Notes: a model not told the origin generated them from the letters alone. Shown: positions 24,993 to 37,091, counted from the stretch's first letter. The stretch: 64,000 nt of DNA from Cylicocyclus nassatus (GCA_958299035.1 CATQJL010000316.1:37265441-37329440), one strand, 5' to 3'. A program made the numbers and translations.

Positions 24993-25186
24993 AATGCAAA
25001 GTTCTGTCAACTTCGCAGCTGACAGAAGCTGACAGAACTTGGATAGCAGGAGAAGCGACAAATTCCAAAACTAAACTGTGCCACGCGGATCTGATTCCGC
25101 ACAAGCACGCTAAAAACGACTCAATGAATGCTTGAGGTAAAGTCGAACTGCAATGATTATTATTGATTGAAAAAATTCACTGATCA

Positions 25187-25612
25187 TTGAAAGTTGATTA
25201 TTAATGCAGCAATTGATGATTATTCTACATAAAACTAATTTCAAGGCTAATACTTCGTGACAAGAGAATTGTTTGTTAGAAACACTTTGGCTCAATTTAT
25301 ATTTTCAAAGCATAAAAACCCCTGTTTGGGCGAATCATGTTTCAGCGTCTCACGTGCTACACGTGGCGAATGACGGTGGTGATACACACACCGTGAAGCA
25401 CTAAGTGATTCACACCGTAAACTACGTGAAACAAGTCAGTGCTACACATGGTGAAGCACATTTGTGGCACACACGATGAAGCAAGTATCGTTACCTCGTC
25501 TGAATTATGCTGCACTAATAATATCAAACAAATCTCCTGTCACAAAGTATAAGCCTTGAAATTAGTTTTATGTAGAATAACATCAATTGCTGCCTTAATA
25601 ATCAATTTTAAC
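25187..25612. repeat. Foldback element
   Basis: TTGATTATTAATGCAGCAATTGATG...CTACATAAAACTAATTTCAA (left) is inverted at the right around 25535-25612. Arms of about 80 nt flank an interior rich in ACACGTGG/CACCGTGAAGC words. Confidence 0.6.
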
Positions 25613-26264
25613 AATCAGAGTTCAAAACTTATCAGAATTAGAGTTCAAAGACTTCCATTATGACCTTATATAGAGTCCTGCATAGTAACATTTAGATGTT
25701 CACAGTTGCCTAGTGATCTATCAGATTCTGCTACAAACGTTTACCAAACAGATTCAAAAGCGTCGTGACTGAATAAAACAGAAATGTTCACAAGCGCACT
25801 GTCATTGCACCTTTCAATGCAGTTCAATCGATCGGGAATTGAAAACACACTTTACAGTGACATTCCGTAAATAGTACAGTAATCACTACCAAAGTATTAG
25901 CTTGCTTGCTAAACTATCCTTTTTCTATGATTCTGTAAGCTCTGGCGTAAAAAGGCCACGGGACGCGCAGTTTAATGCAGAGACCGTGTTCTCTACCGTG
26001 ATTTAAGAAGGAAACCTCTTGCCAACAAATAAACGTTGTATCTATGCCAGAACCGCTAGTGTAGCAATTTTTTTTGAATAATGCACTTACATTAAAAATG
26101 TGCAGCATATCGATATCACAGACACGGAACAGACGTCCAAGATCAAACTCGTCGTAATTCAGACTTTCTGCTGCCGGAATGTTCTCGCGTCTGGGAACCA
26201 GCTCGCTACAGTTCTAGAATGTAAGGTATTATGAAGGAGACAAGCAAATTTTTATCTGTTGTAT

Positions 26265-27289
26265 ATTGCTTACCGGAGCGATAGAGACAGATCTGACTTT
26301 CATCGATGATTGCTGCGTCATAACCTCAACACAGTCCGAAATGGACGAGTGTTTTAACATCCTGAACCAGCAATCGCGGTACATTAAGCTCACACGAGAA
26401 GCCCCTCGCGGTGGTTGGCTTTCCTATTTAAACACCCAGATACACTTATCTGACAATACCATTCATGTTAAATGGTATCGAAAGGAAAGCTCCAAGAATA
26501 TATTAGCATGCCTCCTCAGCTCATCCAACAGCACTCAAACATGCCATAATTCGTAACATGTACAAAACTGCTGTAGGAGTATGCACGGGCGAGAGCGAGC
26601 GACTGGAATCCTGAGAATTGGCCACGAAGATTGCGCTCAGTAATGGATACAACATAGCCACGCGCTTACGAATACGAAAATCTAATAAAGGTCTAAGTGG
26701 CAATGGACAGCGCAATGATACTAAACTTCCGCTATGCATACCTTTCATTTGCGATAAAGTCAGCAGAGCGATTAAACAGTGCATCCTTCGAGCCCAGCTG
26801 CAAAACGATGTTAGACTGGTTGATATACCCAGCGACAACATCAAAAAGCGGCTAGTCAGAAACAGATGCTACGATATACAATGTGTATCAAAGGACTGCA
26901 TTGTTTGTCCCTACGGCAAGCCAGGAGATTGTGCAAAATCGGGAGTTGTATACCAATTAGAATGTCTAAATTGCGGAGCATTGTACATAGGCGGAACGGG
27001 TAGACCTTTGAGCATTAGAGTTGAAGAACACTTGGCTAGTATGAAACGAGGAACTCAAGCATCACCTTTGGGCAAACATAGATTTGAAGCGCACGATGGC
27101 ACCTCATTTGACGTGAAATGTATAACACTGGCTATTGAGAATGAGATTTGCGCACGAAAAACACTAGAAGCAGCATGGATATCTTTTAAGAGTCCTGCTA
27201 TGAATAATAAAAATGAATGCCTTGCCATTACGAATGACCTCTTGCCTCTGCTATCATTATGCAAGCTCACATCCGCACACAATATATAG
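26265..27289 (+). pseudogene. Penelope-like retroelement remnant: RT C-terminus plus GIY-YIG endonuclease
   Basis: Penelope-like elements encode a reverse transcriptase followed by a GIY-YIG nuclease. Here a first frame (26266-26556) contains FIDDCCVITSTQSEMDECF, equivalent to the YxDD active-site region, then WYRKES. The match then continues in another frame (HPTALKHAIIRNMYKTAVG at about 26522-26580) to a stop near 26616. The last frame (26618-27289) has the conserved CVSKDC..CPYGKPGDC cysteines, LECLNCGALYIGGTGRPL and RVEEHL, the GIY-YIG signature with the usual first Tyr changed (GVVYQL..LYIGGTGR). The element is 5'-truncated and frameshifted, so inactive. Confidence 0.8.
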
Positions 27290-27563
27290 TTTGACACACT
27301 GAGTATAAACTCAGTTGCGTCCGTCACAGTTGTGCGGGCTACTGGTCTTATGGTGGACTGAAGGTGAACACTCTGGTTTAGCTTTCCAGTACATTGCACT
27401 AGGGGAGGTCTAGACGTGCAGCGTTGACGAGGCGTTTGGCGGTGTAGTGACATACGAATGCGAATGCTACGATCCTTTTCAGACTCCCGACGAAGACGAA
27501 TTGTTCGAAACGTTGAGTCAATAAAGTTCCACCAATCAACCTGGTTTCGGCATAAAGAAAATC

Positions 27564-27803
27564 TTATACAAAGATCTGACTTTTCTTCTTGCCATTAACA
27601 TCGATTTTCCTTCCATCATCGCATACATGGGAAGAAGTGCAACGGGTCCTATTGGCATCTCGCGCGGTCAACCGGAAAAGAGGTGTCACTTGGATTTTTA
27701 AAGCTTCAAAGGGCTCACCCACCTTGCGAAGCACTTCACTCTGCAGCTCCTCGGGCAGTTCGAGCAGAGGACATATTACCGTCACCGCATTTTCGAAATC
27801 CAT
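27564..27803 (-). CDS. Hypothetical ORF, possibly a captured exon
   Basis: A 79-codon frame starting ATG at 27803 contains LPEELQSEVLRKVGEPFEALKI, which reads like real coding sequence, and has a possible internal donor (AAG/GTGGGTGAG). No family recognised, no partner exons found. It lies between the Penelope remnant and the helicase fragment on the same strand as the latter. Confidence 0.25.
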   Translation of the reverse strand: MDFENAVTVICPLLELPEELQSEVLRKVGEPFEALKIQVTPLFRLTARDANRTRCTSSHVCDDGRKIDVNGKKKSQIFV

Positions 27804-28156
27804 CAGGGTTCACAGCACGAAAACAGTGCTATCACAACGTCGACAACAAGCGAATAGAATGCAAACTCGCCATGAATAGCAGCTACAGTTATATAAAGCA
27901 ATTAACACCCGGCTCGATGCTTACCTTGCTTTCGAACCTTGGAGGCTATACGATAGCATTTGACAGGCAGCTCTACTTAGCCTGTAGCTTGTAGTCTCTC
28001 CCATTTACCGGGCTAAGGCATGTTTTACCCATTGGCACACTCATAAACCGTGTCTAACAGACTTGAATAAAGCGCACTAAAATAAAAAAGCAGTACCATT
28101 TACTTGTGTGGCTTACCTACAGAAAAACTTGAATTTCCGTAAGCAATTTTCATCTA

Positions 28157-28435
<279 letters not shown>

Positions 28436-28477
28436 TCACAGAAAGGGACTGCCCCCTCGCCCCGCTCTCAATGGTCA

Positions 28478-28485
28478 ATTGGGCC
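28478..28485. repeat. Target-site duplication ATTGGGCC (left)
   Basis: Eight-bp direct repeat of 29762-29769, flanking the element 28486-29761; 8-bp duplications are the hallmark of hAT transposition. Confidence 0.85.
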
Positions 28486-29761
28486 CAGGGCCCGGCACGA
28501 GGTGGGCAAATGACAGGCTGGAAATCGTTTTAGGGCCAAAAAGCAAGGGGATATCGTTTTTGCGGGATCCGGGGCGGAGCCCCAAAAGAAGATTCCAAGT
28601 GCAAGCAAAAGAAGGTCGAATCATGCTTACCTTATACATCTAATTCATCGGAAAATAGTTTTCATAAACCTCAACGCACAGCAGACTTCGCGCGCCCTAC
28701 GCCGCGTTGCCGCTAATTGCCGCGTGCGCGACGTCGCATGAGCGATGCCGTTGAACAGCATAATTACATGATCAGTTCTCAATGCAGGCATAATGATATA
28801 GCACCAAATTACGTAAGCGAACAAAAAGAGGCTAGTAGAAACAAAGCATGAAATGGTATGAAAAACTTATGTGAATGGGAGGTGTAATAAGCACTTTTTC
28901 CAAAAATTTCGCAAAACTGGTAAATGAAGATGTGAATTCAAATGGCTCGTTTGCAGCGCACAGATGACCATACGGTATGAAACTTAGTAGGTACATAAAC
29001 ACGGGCCTGCAGGGCTTATTTTAGAAGTTTCATTGAGAAATTATGTGAATGAAGGTTGTGGCAAGCTTTTTCCTGAAAATTTCCCACTATCAAGAAAATG
29101 GAAAAATGGCTCGTTTGCAGCGCAGAGAAAACGAAATCGCGCGAGACTTGGTGTGTATACGCGCAGTAGGACTAAGGAACAATGTGTGAAAAATTATGAA
29201 AAACTTATGTGAATGAAGAGCGTGCTTAACTTTTTTCCAAATTAGGTGGGCAATTGCCCACCTAATGCCCACCTGAGGTGGGCAAAACTTTCAATTCACA
29301 TAATTTTTTCAAAATTTTTACATAAATCTGTTGCTCACCTAAAGTTTACTATATGGTGAGATTTTGGTTCCGAAACTCCTCCTCTCGTCTTTGTTAGAGC
29401 CAAAAATCGCATCAGCAGCCTAGCTTTCTAAGATGGAAAGCGCGCCCCAGTCAATCGATACGCGCGGGAACGGCGTCTCTCACTCCTATGACTGCGTTCC
29501 TTTGATATTTTTTCATTCCTTCATCATTTTCCTTGCTTATTCTTCTTCCTGTTTTCTATCTTGATACAGGTGAGGAGTAATTAGAGGAATTTGAGCATTT
29601 TGGGCGCTTTTGAGCGCTTTTAGGCGAAGTGTGGCCGGTGCTCTCGTTCCACAAGCACAAAGCGTCACTTTTGGGCTCAAGGGGGTATTCGTGAAAACTA
29701 TTGGGGCCAAAGGGGAATTCGTTTTGGAAAACCCCGTCTGTCCACCTCGTGCCGGGCCCTG
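28486..29761. mobile_element. hAT-type non-autonomous element, copy 1 (1276 bp)
   Basis: Terminal inverted repeats CAGGGCCCGGCACGAGGTGG at both ends and perfect 8-bp duplications (ATTGGGCC) outside. Inside, an approximately 165-bp unit (word ATGGCTCGTTTGCAGCGCA plus AACTTATGTGAATG) is tandemly repeated, AGGGGATATCGTTTT-type words lie near both ends, and a word cluster sits at 29244-29284. No transposase. Its right end borders the astacin duplication block; a truncated palindromic version lies at 42482-42792 and a distant relative with the same termini at 59376-63788. Confidence 0.85.
29244..29284. repeat. Four-copy word cluster, word GGTGGGCA (order F-R-R-F)
   Basis: GGTGGGCA, TGCCCACC, TGCCCACC and GGTGGGCA follow each other within 41 nt, at the tip of a wider inverted repeat (CTTATGTGAA ... 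TTCACATAA). The same word GGTGGGCA occurs at 28501-28508, immediately inside the element's 5' terminus. Confidence 0.85.
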
Positions 29762-29918
29762 ATTGGGCCCTCCGCAGCTCTGCCAGATTTCGACTGTCCT
29801 CCGGAGCTATGGCACCGATTGTCTGAGCTGATCGTATAAAAGTCCCTCTCCCCTGAGCTCGTGACGGTGCGGACGCGCTGCTCCACTTGGAATGTTTCGC
29901 CTACTCCGGATTGAAAAA

Positions 29919-29955
29919 GACTGTAAAGGCATTGTTATACAATGCCTTTACAGTC
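29919..29955. repeat. Perfect small hairpin
   Basis: AGACTGTAAAGGCATTGT and its reverse complement are separated by a few bases. Copies B (about 42286-42324) and C (about 42951-42986) keep the hairpin with small changes; in B one change gives a G-T pair. Confidence 0.65.
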
Positions 29956-30379
29956 TATAGTCTTTATACAATCTAAATATTTTTCCATCGTCATTGTCGA
30001 ACTGGTCGGAACTTACAGTTCACTGCAATGAGGAAAACACTTTTGAGGCTTTGGAAAATTTTCACAGTGTGCCTTTCTATCCTTCTGAAATTGTTGTTTC
30101 AAGAAAGTGTATTTTCTTTGCAAAAATGACGATTTCCCTATTACTAGGTCACCTGCAGTTTGTCGGAAAATTATAAAATACGTTCTATACGTCCATTTCG
30201 AGGTTTGCTAATGTAGGAGCAGCACGTTGTACATTTCAGCCAATTGAAGTGCGAGAAAGAGGAAATGGCTTGTCGAACATTATTGAATGAAAATGTATGG
30301 TAGAAGATTGAAAACGAGTTAGGAAAGATTTAGGATTTCTGATCCCACTTCTTTCATATAGACATCTCTATAATCGCAC

Positions 30380-30670
30380 GTAGGTCATTTGATTAGCTAG
30401 GGAAACAGATTTTTGTACCTTCGGGCAGTTCTTCCCGGGTGACAGGTAGAGCAATTTGAAAATGAATAATGTTGTGAGTAAATACTCATTTCACCGTTTT
30501 TTCTCGGGAATCGTAGGCAGTTTTTCCTTATGAATACGGGTCTTTAGGCGGCACGTAGAGCATTTTCTTAACAGACATCGCTATATAAGCGGCACGTAGG
30601 GTATTTTGATTGGGCAGTATAGATGACGGTCCTTAGGTGGCACGTAGGGCAATTTGAGGATATGTGAGTA
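30380..30670. repeat. Degenerate minisatellite (GGCACGTAGGGCA word)
   Basis: The words GCACGTAGGTCAT, GGCACGTAGAGCAT, GGCACGTAGGGTAT and GGCACGTAGGGCAA recur at about 45-70 nt steps, often after TATAAGC or CTTAGG. Also present in copies B and C. It recalls the TAAGCGGCCCATAGGGCA unit at 57790-59375. Confidence 0.5.
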
Positions 30671-31366
30671 AATGCTTGACTTCGCCTTTGTTCTATAAGA
30701 GCAGTAAGATAGTTTTTTCTTATAAATATATTAATTGAGGGCAGCGTCCTGGCAAAATTTCACTTCTCGGTTTTCTACCTTTTCAAACCTTTTGGTCATG
30801 CGAAAACCATGCCTGAGCTTCTTCGCGCAAGAAAATGACTAGAATGAGCCCTTTTCGGAGCTCTCCAAATCCGCGCTCGCTCAAAACTACGTGTAAGTGG
30901 GCAGGGTTCGGAAGACTTAGAGTGGATTTTAGGCCTTTCAAATGTGCTTTTTCACTCCAAAATTCACTGATAGTTTATTTGGAGGGTTTAATATTGCAAC
31001 ACTATGAAATCTCAATACTCATAGCTTGGAGGAGCGATCCTATAAGCGGTACGTAGAGCATGTGTTCGTCGCAAAAAAATTTTGTCGCTCGAAAAATATC
31101 AATTGGTTACATTTACATAGAGCTTGCCGAATATTGTGACAAAATAGTGCAAGAGAATCCGGTAGTCATGGTTCTGGGGGTGAGGTCTCTTTTCGTAGTA
31201 AGATTTCATTCAATTTGATGAAATCCTAACTTGGAGGACTTTTTGACAAGTTTTGAGACAATGATTTTATTGCTGTCAAAATTGGTTTTGAGAGACAAGC
31301 TATGTTGTTTGTTGTATACACCATTGTTATGGATGTCCTGCTACTTCCAAAATTATGTGTATTTTA

Positions 31367-32313
31367 CAGGGTGTCCCAAAAGTCTTTGAGCCTAGTATTT
31401 CCTCCGCTGAAAATGCATGAAGCAACATAGAAGCATGAAGTTCAGCAGGGAATTTGCGAAGAGCCTACAAAACAACATGATACACTCAGATTTCTCAAAA
31501 CCCTCCTTTGGCCTTTACACAGGCTCTCAGACACTTGCAGAATGCATGCACCATGGCAGCCAGGTAGTTGACATCGAGATTGTCTCACATCTTTTCAAGC
31601 AAGCAATCCAGACTGTCCAAAATTTAGCATGGAATAGAGCAAACCTTGTTTTCCATTACTGATCACAAAGAAAAGTCAAAAGCCTCTTGACCCGGCTATT
31701 GAAGGCACGTAAATCTGAGAAGCATAACTGTGAGATTTGACAAAAGTGTCAAAATGTAGCATTCAAGTGTTTGAGAGCACCAAGAAAACAGCCATTATGG
31801 TGTACTGGGAGTGAATTTAAAGTGGTATTTCAGTAGGAAATGCAAAGCTTACAGCTAGAATTAGTGACTGAAGCTGATTCGGTGCTGGACTTTCCAGCTT
31901 TTCCAGGTTTTTGTTTCCGAGAACTTTTCCTTCTCATTGGCACGGCACAACTTCAGTGTTTGTATCCTAATCCTACTCTAATGAACGAAGGGTATCGATT
32001 GATTTTGCACTGTAAATGTAGAGTGAAGCTAGCTCTACAATATGCAGTTTGAAAGTCCATAAGAGCTCCAAAGGCAAAAGAGCTGTAGATATTTGAATAG
32101 AAGGTGCGTTTCCTTCGGCTTGTCTTCACGGTTGTAGTATTGTTCGCTTCAAGAAGTATATCTCGAGAATGTACACTGTAAACGGTATGATTTTCTTGAC
32201 GAATATTGGCAACTAGACGAAGAACTCAAAGGCAAAATTTGGCTGAAAAGCGAGGAATACTAACAAAGTTACTACGTTGAAAAATTAGGCTTAAGGACTT
32301 TTGGGACACCCTG
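31367..32313. mobile_element. Tc1/mariner-type element inserted in copy A only (947 bp)
   Basis: Termini CAGGGTGTCCCAAAAGTCTT and AAGGACTTTTGGGACACCCTG lie between TA dinucleotides. Copies B and C have the empty site (GTGTATTTTATTGATTTCC), so boundaries and the TA duplication are exact. The interior has no transposase. Termini are shared with 17460-18136 and 54805-55483 but the interior differs. Confidence 0.9.
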
Positions 32314-33159
32314 TATTGATTTCCTAATGCTCTTCATGGAATTTGTTGAGAGGTATGATTAACAAAGTTCTCAAGATGATAGTAGGGTGGAGTCTTTTCA
32401 TTATCTGAATGAGTGCCCATAAGAAGCGGGTGGTGGGGGGGGGGCTGGTTGGGAAAAGCGTGGTAATTGAAAAGAGATTTTCCCATAATCTCGCAAGCTC
32501 ATGGCAGGGCTTTCGAGAAATGCTGAATGATTTGTGAAGTTTACCGCTCCTCAAGCAGTTCTCCTTTATGAAATGGTTTTTCACAGAAATGTTCTCAGAA
32601 AGGAGTAGAAAATTTATGTAGAGATATTTTTAGTCACAACTAAAACTAATATTGCTCTTTCCTAACCCACTTGTTAGCGACCCGTAGAGTCGCTAGTCAC
32701 TACGTAACATAAAACGATTTCTTGTTTACCACTTCGCTCCTCCAGATCCATGGAACAAGGCAAATGAGGAGACGGCAGACGAAGAGATCATGATGAAGTA
32801 CTTGGCACGATGCCGAATTTCGTACGTTTGTCTGACGATGCCAAATTTGGTAAGATCGCAAGCCAAATTTCGTAGGCTTTTGGGACGGTGCCACATTTCG
32901 TAAGCTCATATGCCAACTGGAACAATACCACATGCATGACAGCCCGATTTTGGGCGTGTCTTCGATATCGGCACGTTATTACTCTTTAAGTCTGCAATTC
33001 GCCTAACTGGGTTGTGTGATCAACCTAGAAACAGTTCAAAACCTTTACACAAGCTCTTCTAATGAGCGTTCTGGGTTCTTCTCATTCCAGAACATATCCT
33101 CTAAAATTTCATTCTTACACTGGAAAAATCTCATAAAATGCCTACGGTATCGTTGCCTC

Positions 33160-33395
33160 CTCAGTGTACGTTAGGCGGAGCATTTGCAGACATCTGAACG
33201 CGTTGGTGACTTGTCAAATCTATACTGCAAAGTATGGTTCTCTGTACTCTCTAAACTGCCACGTATATATGCTTGTCATACGTGGCAGAGTTGGCAGCGA
33301 GAGATTACAGAAAACAATGTCTTGTAGTAGAGGTCTAACTAGTTCACCAACGTGGTCAGATGTTTGAGATGCTCCGCCCAACGCACGCCAGGGAG
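33160..33395. mobile_element. Foldback MITE (copy A; also in B and C)
   Basis: GTACGTTAGGCGGAGCATTT...CATCTGAACGCGTTGGTGA is inverted as TCACCAACGTGGTCAGATG...ATGCTCCGCCCAACGCACG, with a central hairpin CTGCCACGTAT/ATACGTGGCAG. Corresponding copies lie at about 39807-40060 and 45215-45460, so insertion predates the duplication. Confidence 0.7.
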
Positions 33396-34080
33396 ACGAC
33401 GATATACATGTTTAACAGGTTTTACCAAGAGTTTGTGTTATCCTACCTAGCGATGTAGCAGTCTGTTTTTTAATAAATTTTGACCTCATTTCGATCAAGC
33501 AGTTTCAAATTAACATTGTCATAATATTGACGATATACTATTATCGATGAACAGTCTAGCTTGCTCAGAATAGAGAAATTCGCTAGGATTCCGTCATTTA
33601 GGAAACGAAATAAGAGCAGCAAAGTGCTTTAAGCTATCATTTATAGCATTTTCTGGCTAAATTCGCATGGTGAAAATGGTTTGAAGAGAAGGACATTTTT
33701 GATCATTGCTGAAAGCAAGCAAGATGTTCTAAAATAAGTTCATGATTGTTTGCTCTTATGCAGAACAGTCGAACAGCTTCAAAATGATCACAAATTCTCT
33801 TTTATCTCATCGGAAATGATTTCGAAAAAAAACATGTCAAAATCAACCAAAACAAGTCCATTTTTTCTTAAACGTGGCAAGAAGGCAGCCACCGTAGATT
33901 TTATGAAAAATTATTCTTAGACTAAAGAACGTATAGTATGAGAGGATTTTGTAAAAATGGGTCCGGATAACGGAAAAGTACCGAAAATTCTCCGGTATTA
34001 CAGTGCAGTGGTAAGGCATGGGGGGGGGGGAGGGGGGGGGGGCAAACTTATTACTCCACGCCACAAAAAATTGCGCAGTA

Positions 34081-34710
34081 TTGCTAGTAAGTGATTTAGG
34101 TTGCTTGGATCTCGCAGGCTTTGTCACCTAACGCTTGCCCACCGTGAGAGAGCCTAGGAAGTGTCCTACTAAAATGGAAGGCCCACTTCTCATTATCTGC
34201 TGTGGGCAGTCGTAGAGCAAACTGATTCCTACTACGTCTTCATTGAGAATGCTTGATAAGTTGGTCAAAATGGGAGCTTGACCAAGGCCACGATAGATGA
34301 GTCAAATTCCGAAATGGAGGAGGTGTCTAACTTTCTAGATGAAGTGATTAAAAGTGATTAACCCGCAGAAACACTGAGCATTTCAAGTGTTTCCATAAAA
34401 CCTGCTACGCTTTCGAGAATCGATATGCAAACGTCCGCAGTCTCACATTTGACTTTTCAATCAATTCAATTCGACTAGCTAAAAATTTTTTCGAGCCATT
34501 TCCGTTTCCCAGCTTTCTCAAGCCCACTGTTACATAGGTAAGCTTGCACTGGCTTCGCTTGTCAAAAGCTCCGGCATTTCACGGAGCACAGTGGAGCAAA
34601 GCAGAGTTAATGAGATCTGAGCAGTAACTTCCGTGTTTTCATTACGGATGTGAGGCGTTTTGATTTGGATGTCATGTTATAAAAGCCAGGCATCGTCGGA
34701 TCGGCCACAT
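34081..34710. other. 630-bp segment present in A (partly in D), absent from B and C
   Basis: B and C read GCGCAGTATTTCGAGAAG straight across, whereas A has 630 bp between GCGCAGTA and TTCGAGAAG. D carries the gene-proximal part of this segment up to about 54492, then continues into unrelated sequence. This separates the four copies into A/D and B/C types. Confidence 0.8.
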
Positions 34711-35345
34711 TTCGAGAAGAAAAGAGGATCCAAAGACATTAGAGTTGATACTTCGTAAGCGGAATGTCAAACTAGAGGTGTGGTTGACGCAAGCTAGAGG
34801 ACAGACTAGAAGGGAGTGGAAGAAGCTGTGCTTCATTCGTACGAGGATGGCAACCAACACAAGGTGAGCAATGCTTTTGCCTTGGATAAGTGAAATACGG
34901 TTGTAATCACGCGAATTTCATCAGGACTTTGAGGTATTCAAATGTTTGCAACGATTTGTTAGGAGGTCTTGGGTGTACCAAAGGAAATTATTATTGCCTG
35001 CTGGGATACTTTAAGACAAGTGACAAGAGTCAACTGAGAAGACTTTTGGGCCATCTCTGTTGAAGTTTGTGAGCGGACTGGCTTCACGCTGGCACGTCGT
35101 CGAAAGTACAAATCTATAGGGATGTAGATTCTGTTGCAGCATAGATGTATTGATCATCTTTTAAACTGCTGCTGCAAAGCACGATTGCAGACATTATGTA
35201 TTTGTTAACGATGTTGTAAGCTTTTGCAATAAATCATTTATCGAGCATCTAATAAAGTGCACCTCGAGAACAATTGATGGTGTTCCCCAGCGTGCTTCTC
35301 AAACTAAAATATTTGCATTTTATAAACAATTAGTTGTTGCATGAT

Positions 35346-36625
35346 TCAAAACATACTCATGCGATACTCCAGAGTAGCCATCACCATTCCCATCGATCGA
35401 TAGAGAATGACGGGAACTGTGTCAGTTTTTGAAACGAACACTTTGTCCTCTCCACCTTGTTTTGTGCAGAATCTAAAGGTAAATGGATAGGGAGCAATTA
35501 TGGCAGTACATATCAGTAAAGCACAAACCTGTAACCCGTTAGGAGCTGATCTTTCTGAAGTTTGATTTCTACTCCCGCAAAAACGCAGCCACTGTCGGAT
35601 GTAACTTCAGCGACGGCATCTTTAAGTCTTATCTCTATCTTTCTGCCTTTGTCAGCCTAAACCTCGCAATAAAAGCCAAGTTTTTTCTTTAGAATTGTAG
35701 TCAACAAACCTTGATCCAAAAAGTGCACTTTATAAAATCATCTGACTCCTCACCACTTTCTCCAAAATCTTGCTCCAGAATTTGTACTTTACTTTTAGCT
35801 CTATAAACTTCACCACATCCAGATGGCTGAAGATAACAAATTGCAGGAGACCTTGACTGTTTGTTTTCGGTAAACCAACCTTTTCATCACATAGACGGCC
35901 TCCGTATCCATCGGGACAAATACATTTGGAACAGTCGCGTGGATTGGGGTAGCCACCCATCTTACATTTCGCTGAGGAGGCGGACTTGCACTTATCTGGT
36001 GAAAACATGGACTTCTATTGCTGCAACCTTATAGAACCAATTCAGCATACTTCCTCGAGCATTTGAAGGTAAAATCAGGAAGTGTTTTATTAGGGGGGGG
36101 GGGACGTTACACAACAGTACGCTGCAGCCTTTGTGTGGGATGCAGTGCGCGCACTCTGCTGATGCTCCTACTCAATTTATTTGCTTAGGCAAAAGCTGCG
36201 ACTGTGTAGAAGACAGTATGTCGCCGATAGGCTTCACGTGCCCGGACAGCTGGCCCAAGCTGGAATATGTAGAAGTGCTTGGATTGCAGATGTCCTCGCG
36301 GACCTCTCCTTTCGTCGACATAGTGTTCCTCCACCCCGCGAGTGTGTATATATGTGTGTCGGCTGCGGTCCTGCATGGCAATTTTGAAAATGCCCGACAA
36401 CACTGCCCTACATCTCATGCCGCGTATTCTGGACAAAACATCACTTCTGGCATATAGTAATCCGTTAAGTAAGTGGTATTTATCAACTACATTCTTTCTC
36501 TCTTAGAAAAAGCAGCTTTTCCCCTGAATTACGACTCGTGGTATAAAGAGAGGGGTTGCGAAAAACTCACCCAGACATCCGTAATGTTTGTTCATGAGAA
36601 GTATATCATAGAATGATAGCAATTT
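35346..36625 (-). pseudogene. Astacin metalloprotease, copy A, 5'-truncated
   Basis: The minus strand carries the C-terminal exons of the same gene as at 50651-53245: end of the catalytic domain (SFYDILLMNKHYGCL), the EGF-like exon (CKSASSAKCKMGGYPNPRDC and the following CICPDGYGGRLC), and CUB exons to the TGA at 35346-35348. The copy stops abruptly within the exon after Met-Gly-Ser, where copy C continues, and has one extra T there (GCAAATTGC). The signal, pro-region and zinc site are missing. It has CAG where B and C have a TAG stop in the CUB domain. Confidence 0.9.
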
Positions 36626-36659
36626 GCGATCAGAGGTGCGATAGGGGGAGCCGGGTCCC

Positions 36660-36860
36660 CCAAAAGTGAAGGTGGCCCCTGCTACCACTGGCCGATCAAA
36701 AGTGAAGGTGGTGGTGCCGGACACTCACCTCCCAAAAATGTCGACCGGGGGGGGGGGGGGTCGCAGCTACCACAGGGCAGCAAAAATGAAGGTGGTAGTG
36801 CCGGACACTCACCTCTCAAAAACGTTGACCGGTGGTGGGGGTAGAGGGGGGGGGGCAAGG
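36660..36860. repeat. G-rich minisatellite at the copy A breakpoint
   Basis: Units of about 85-105 bp with AAAGTGAAGGTGGTGGTGCC, GGACACTCACC and a long G run, repeated two to three times. Placed immediately after the end of duplication homology; ORFs here are low-complexity artefacts. Confidence 0.6.
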
Positions 36861-37017
36861 ACGGACTTTGAACTGGGTTTTTTGGGGGTTTTTTTTGGTT
36901 TGGGTTTTTTTTCGGACTTTTGGATATTGATTTTTTTGCTGAAACTGAAAAAAAGGAAATTAAGCAAAACGAACGCAAAAGAAAGTATTGAGAGCATATT
37001 CTATGTAGTTTATTTTT

Positions 37018-37091
37018 AGGAAATCGCCGTCGCCTTCTGCGAGAACTGGAGGTCATCACCGACATGGACGCATATACGCCTCAGCACTTTC
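37018..37091 (+). pseudogene. Degenerate histone H4 3' end
   Basis: The stretch with GCCGTCGCCTTCTGCGAG, TCACCGACATGGACGC and ATACGCCTCA...CACTTTCTACG follows the DNA of the H4 C-terminus (DAVTYCEHA..TVTAMDVVYAL..RTLY) with several indels and no open H4 frame. The two histone stem-loops just downstream on the same strand support the reading. The match is by eye, so moderate confidence. Confidence 0.5.

Larger units (their letters stand above)
22837..26264. other. Gene-poor interval
   Basis: After the stop codon of the zinc-finger gene there is no recognised protein homology. It holds a hairpin at 23815-23925 (CAAGCCGAAACT inverted), a doubtful two-exon mini-gene, and a foldback at 25187-25612 (both listed). 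A GTGAAGCAC-type word recurs between 25370 and 25490 in imperfect copies. Confidence 0.5.
29762..36627 (+). repeat. Inverted-duplication block, copy A
   Basis: Starting at the hAT right end, this block matches copies B (reversed, 38197-42481) and C (42793 onward) base for base over kilobases, with scattered substitutions. It differs by a 947-bp Tc1/mariner-type insertion (31367-32313) and a 630-bp segment (34081-34710) missing in B and C. Except for the astacin remnant it is non-coding; between 30380 and 30670 it contains a repeated GGCACGTAGRGCA word. Homology stops inside the astacin gene at about 36627. Confidence 0.9.

Noticed and set aside
25370..25490. Repeated GTGAAGCAC words as a CRISPR-like array
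   Set aside because: Irregular spacing, imperfect words, eukaryotic context; part of a foldback element interior.
28491..28500. GGCACGAG, the word of a common cDNA-library adapter, near several repeat ends
   Set aside because: It lies inside transposon termini that have perfect 8-bp target duplications, so it is genomic here, unlike the SMART adapter.
36682..37065. Proline/serine- and glycine-rich ORFs on both strands
   Set aside because: Produced by a G-rich minisatellite and T-rich runs; no start, splice or domain support.
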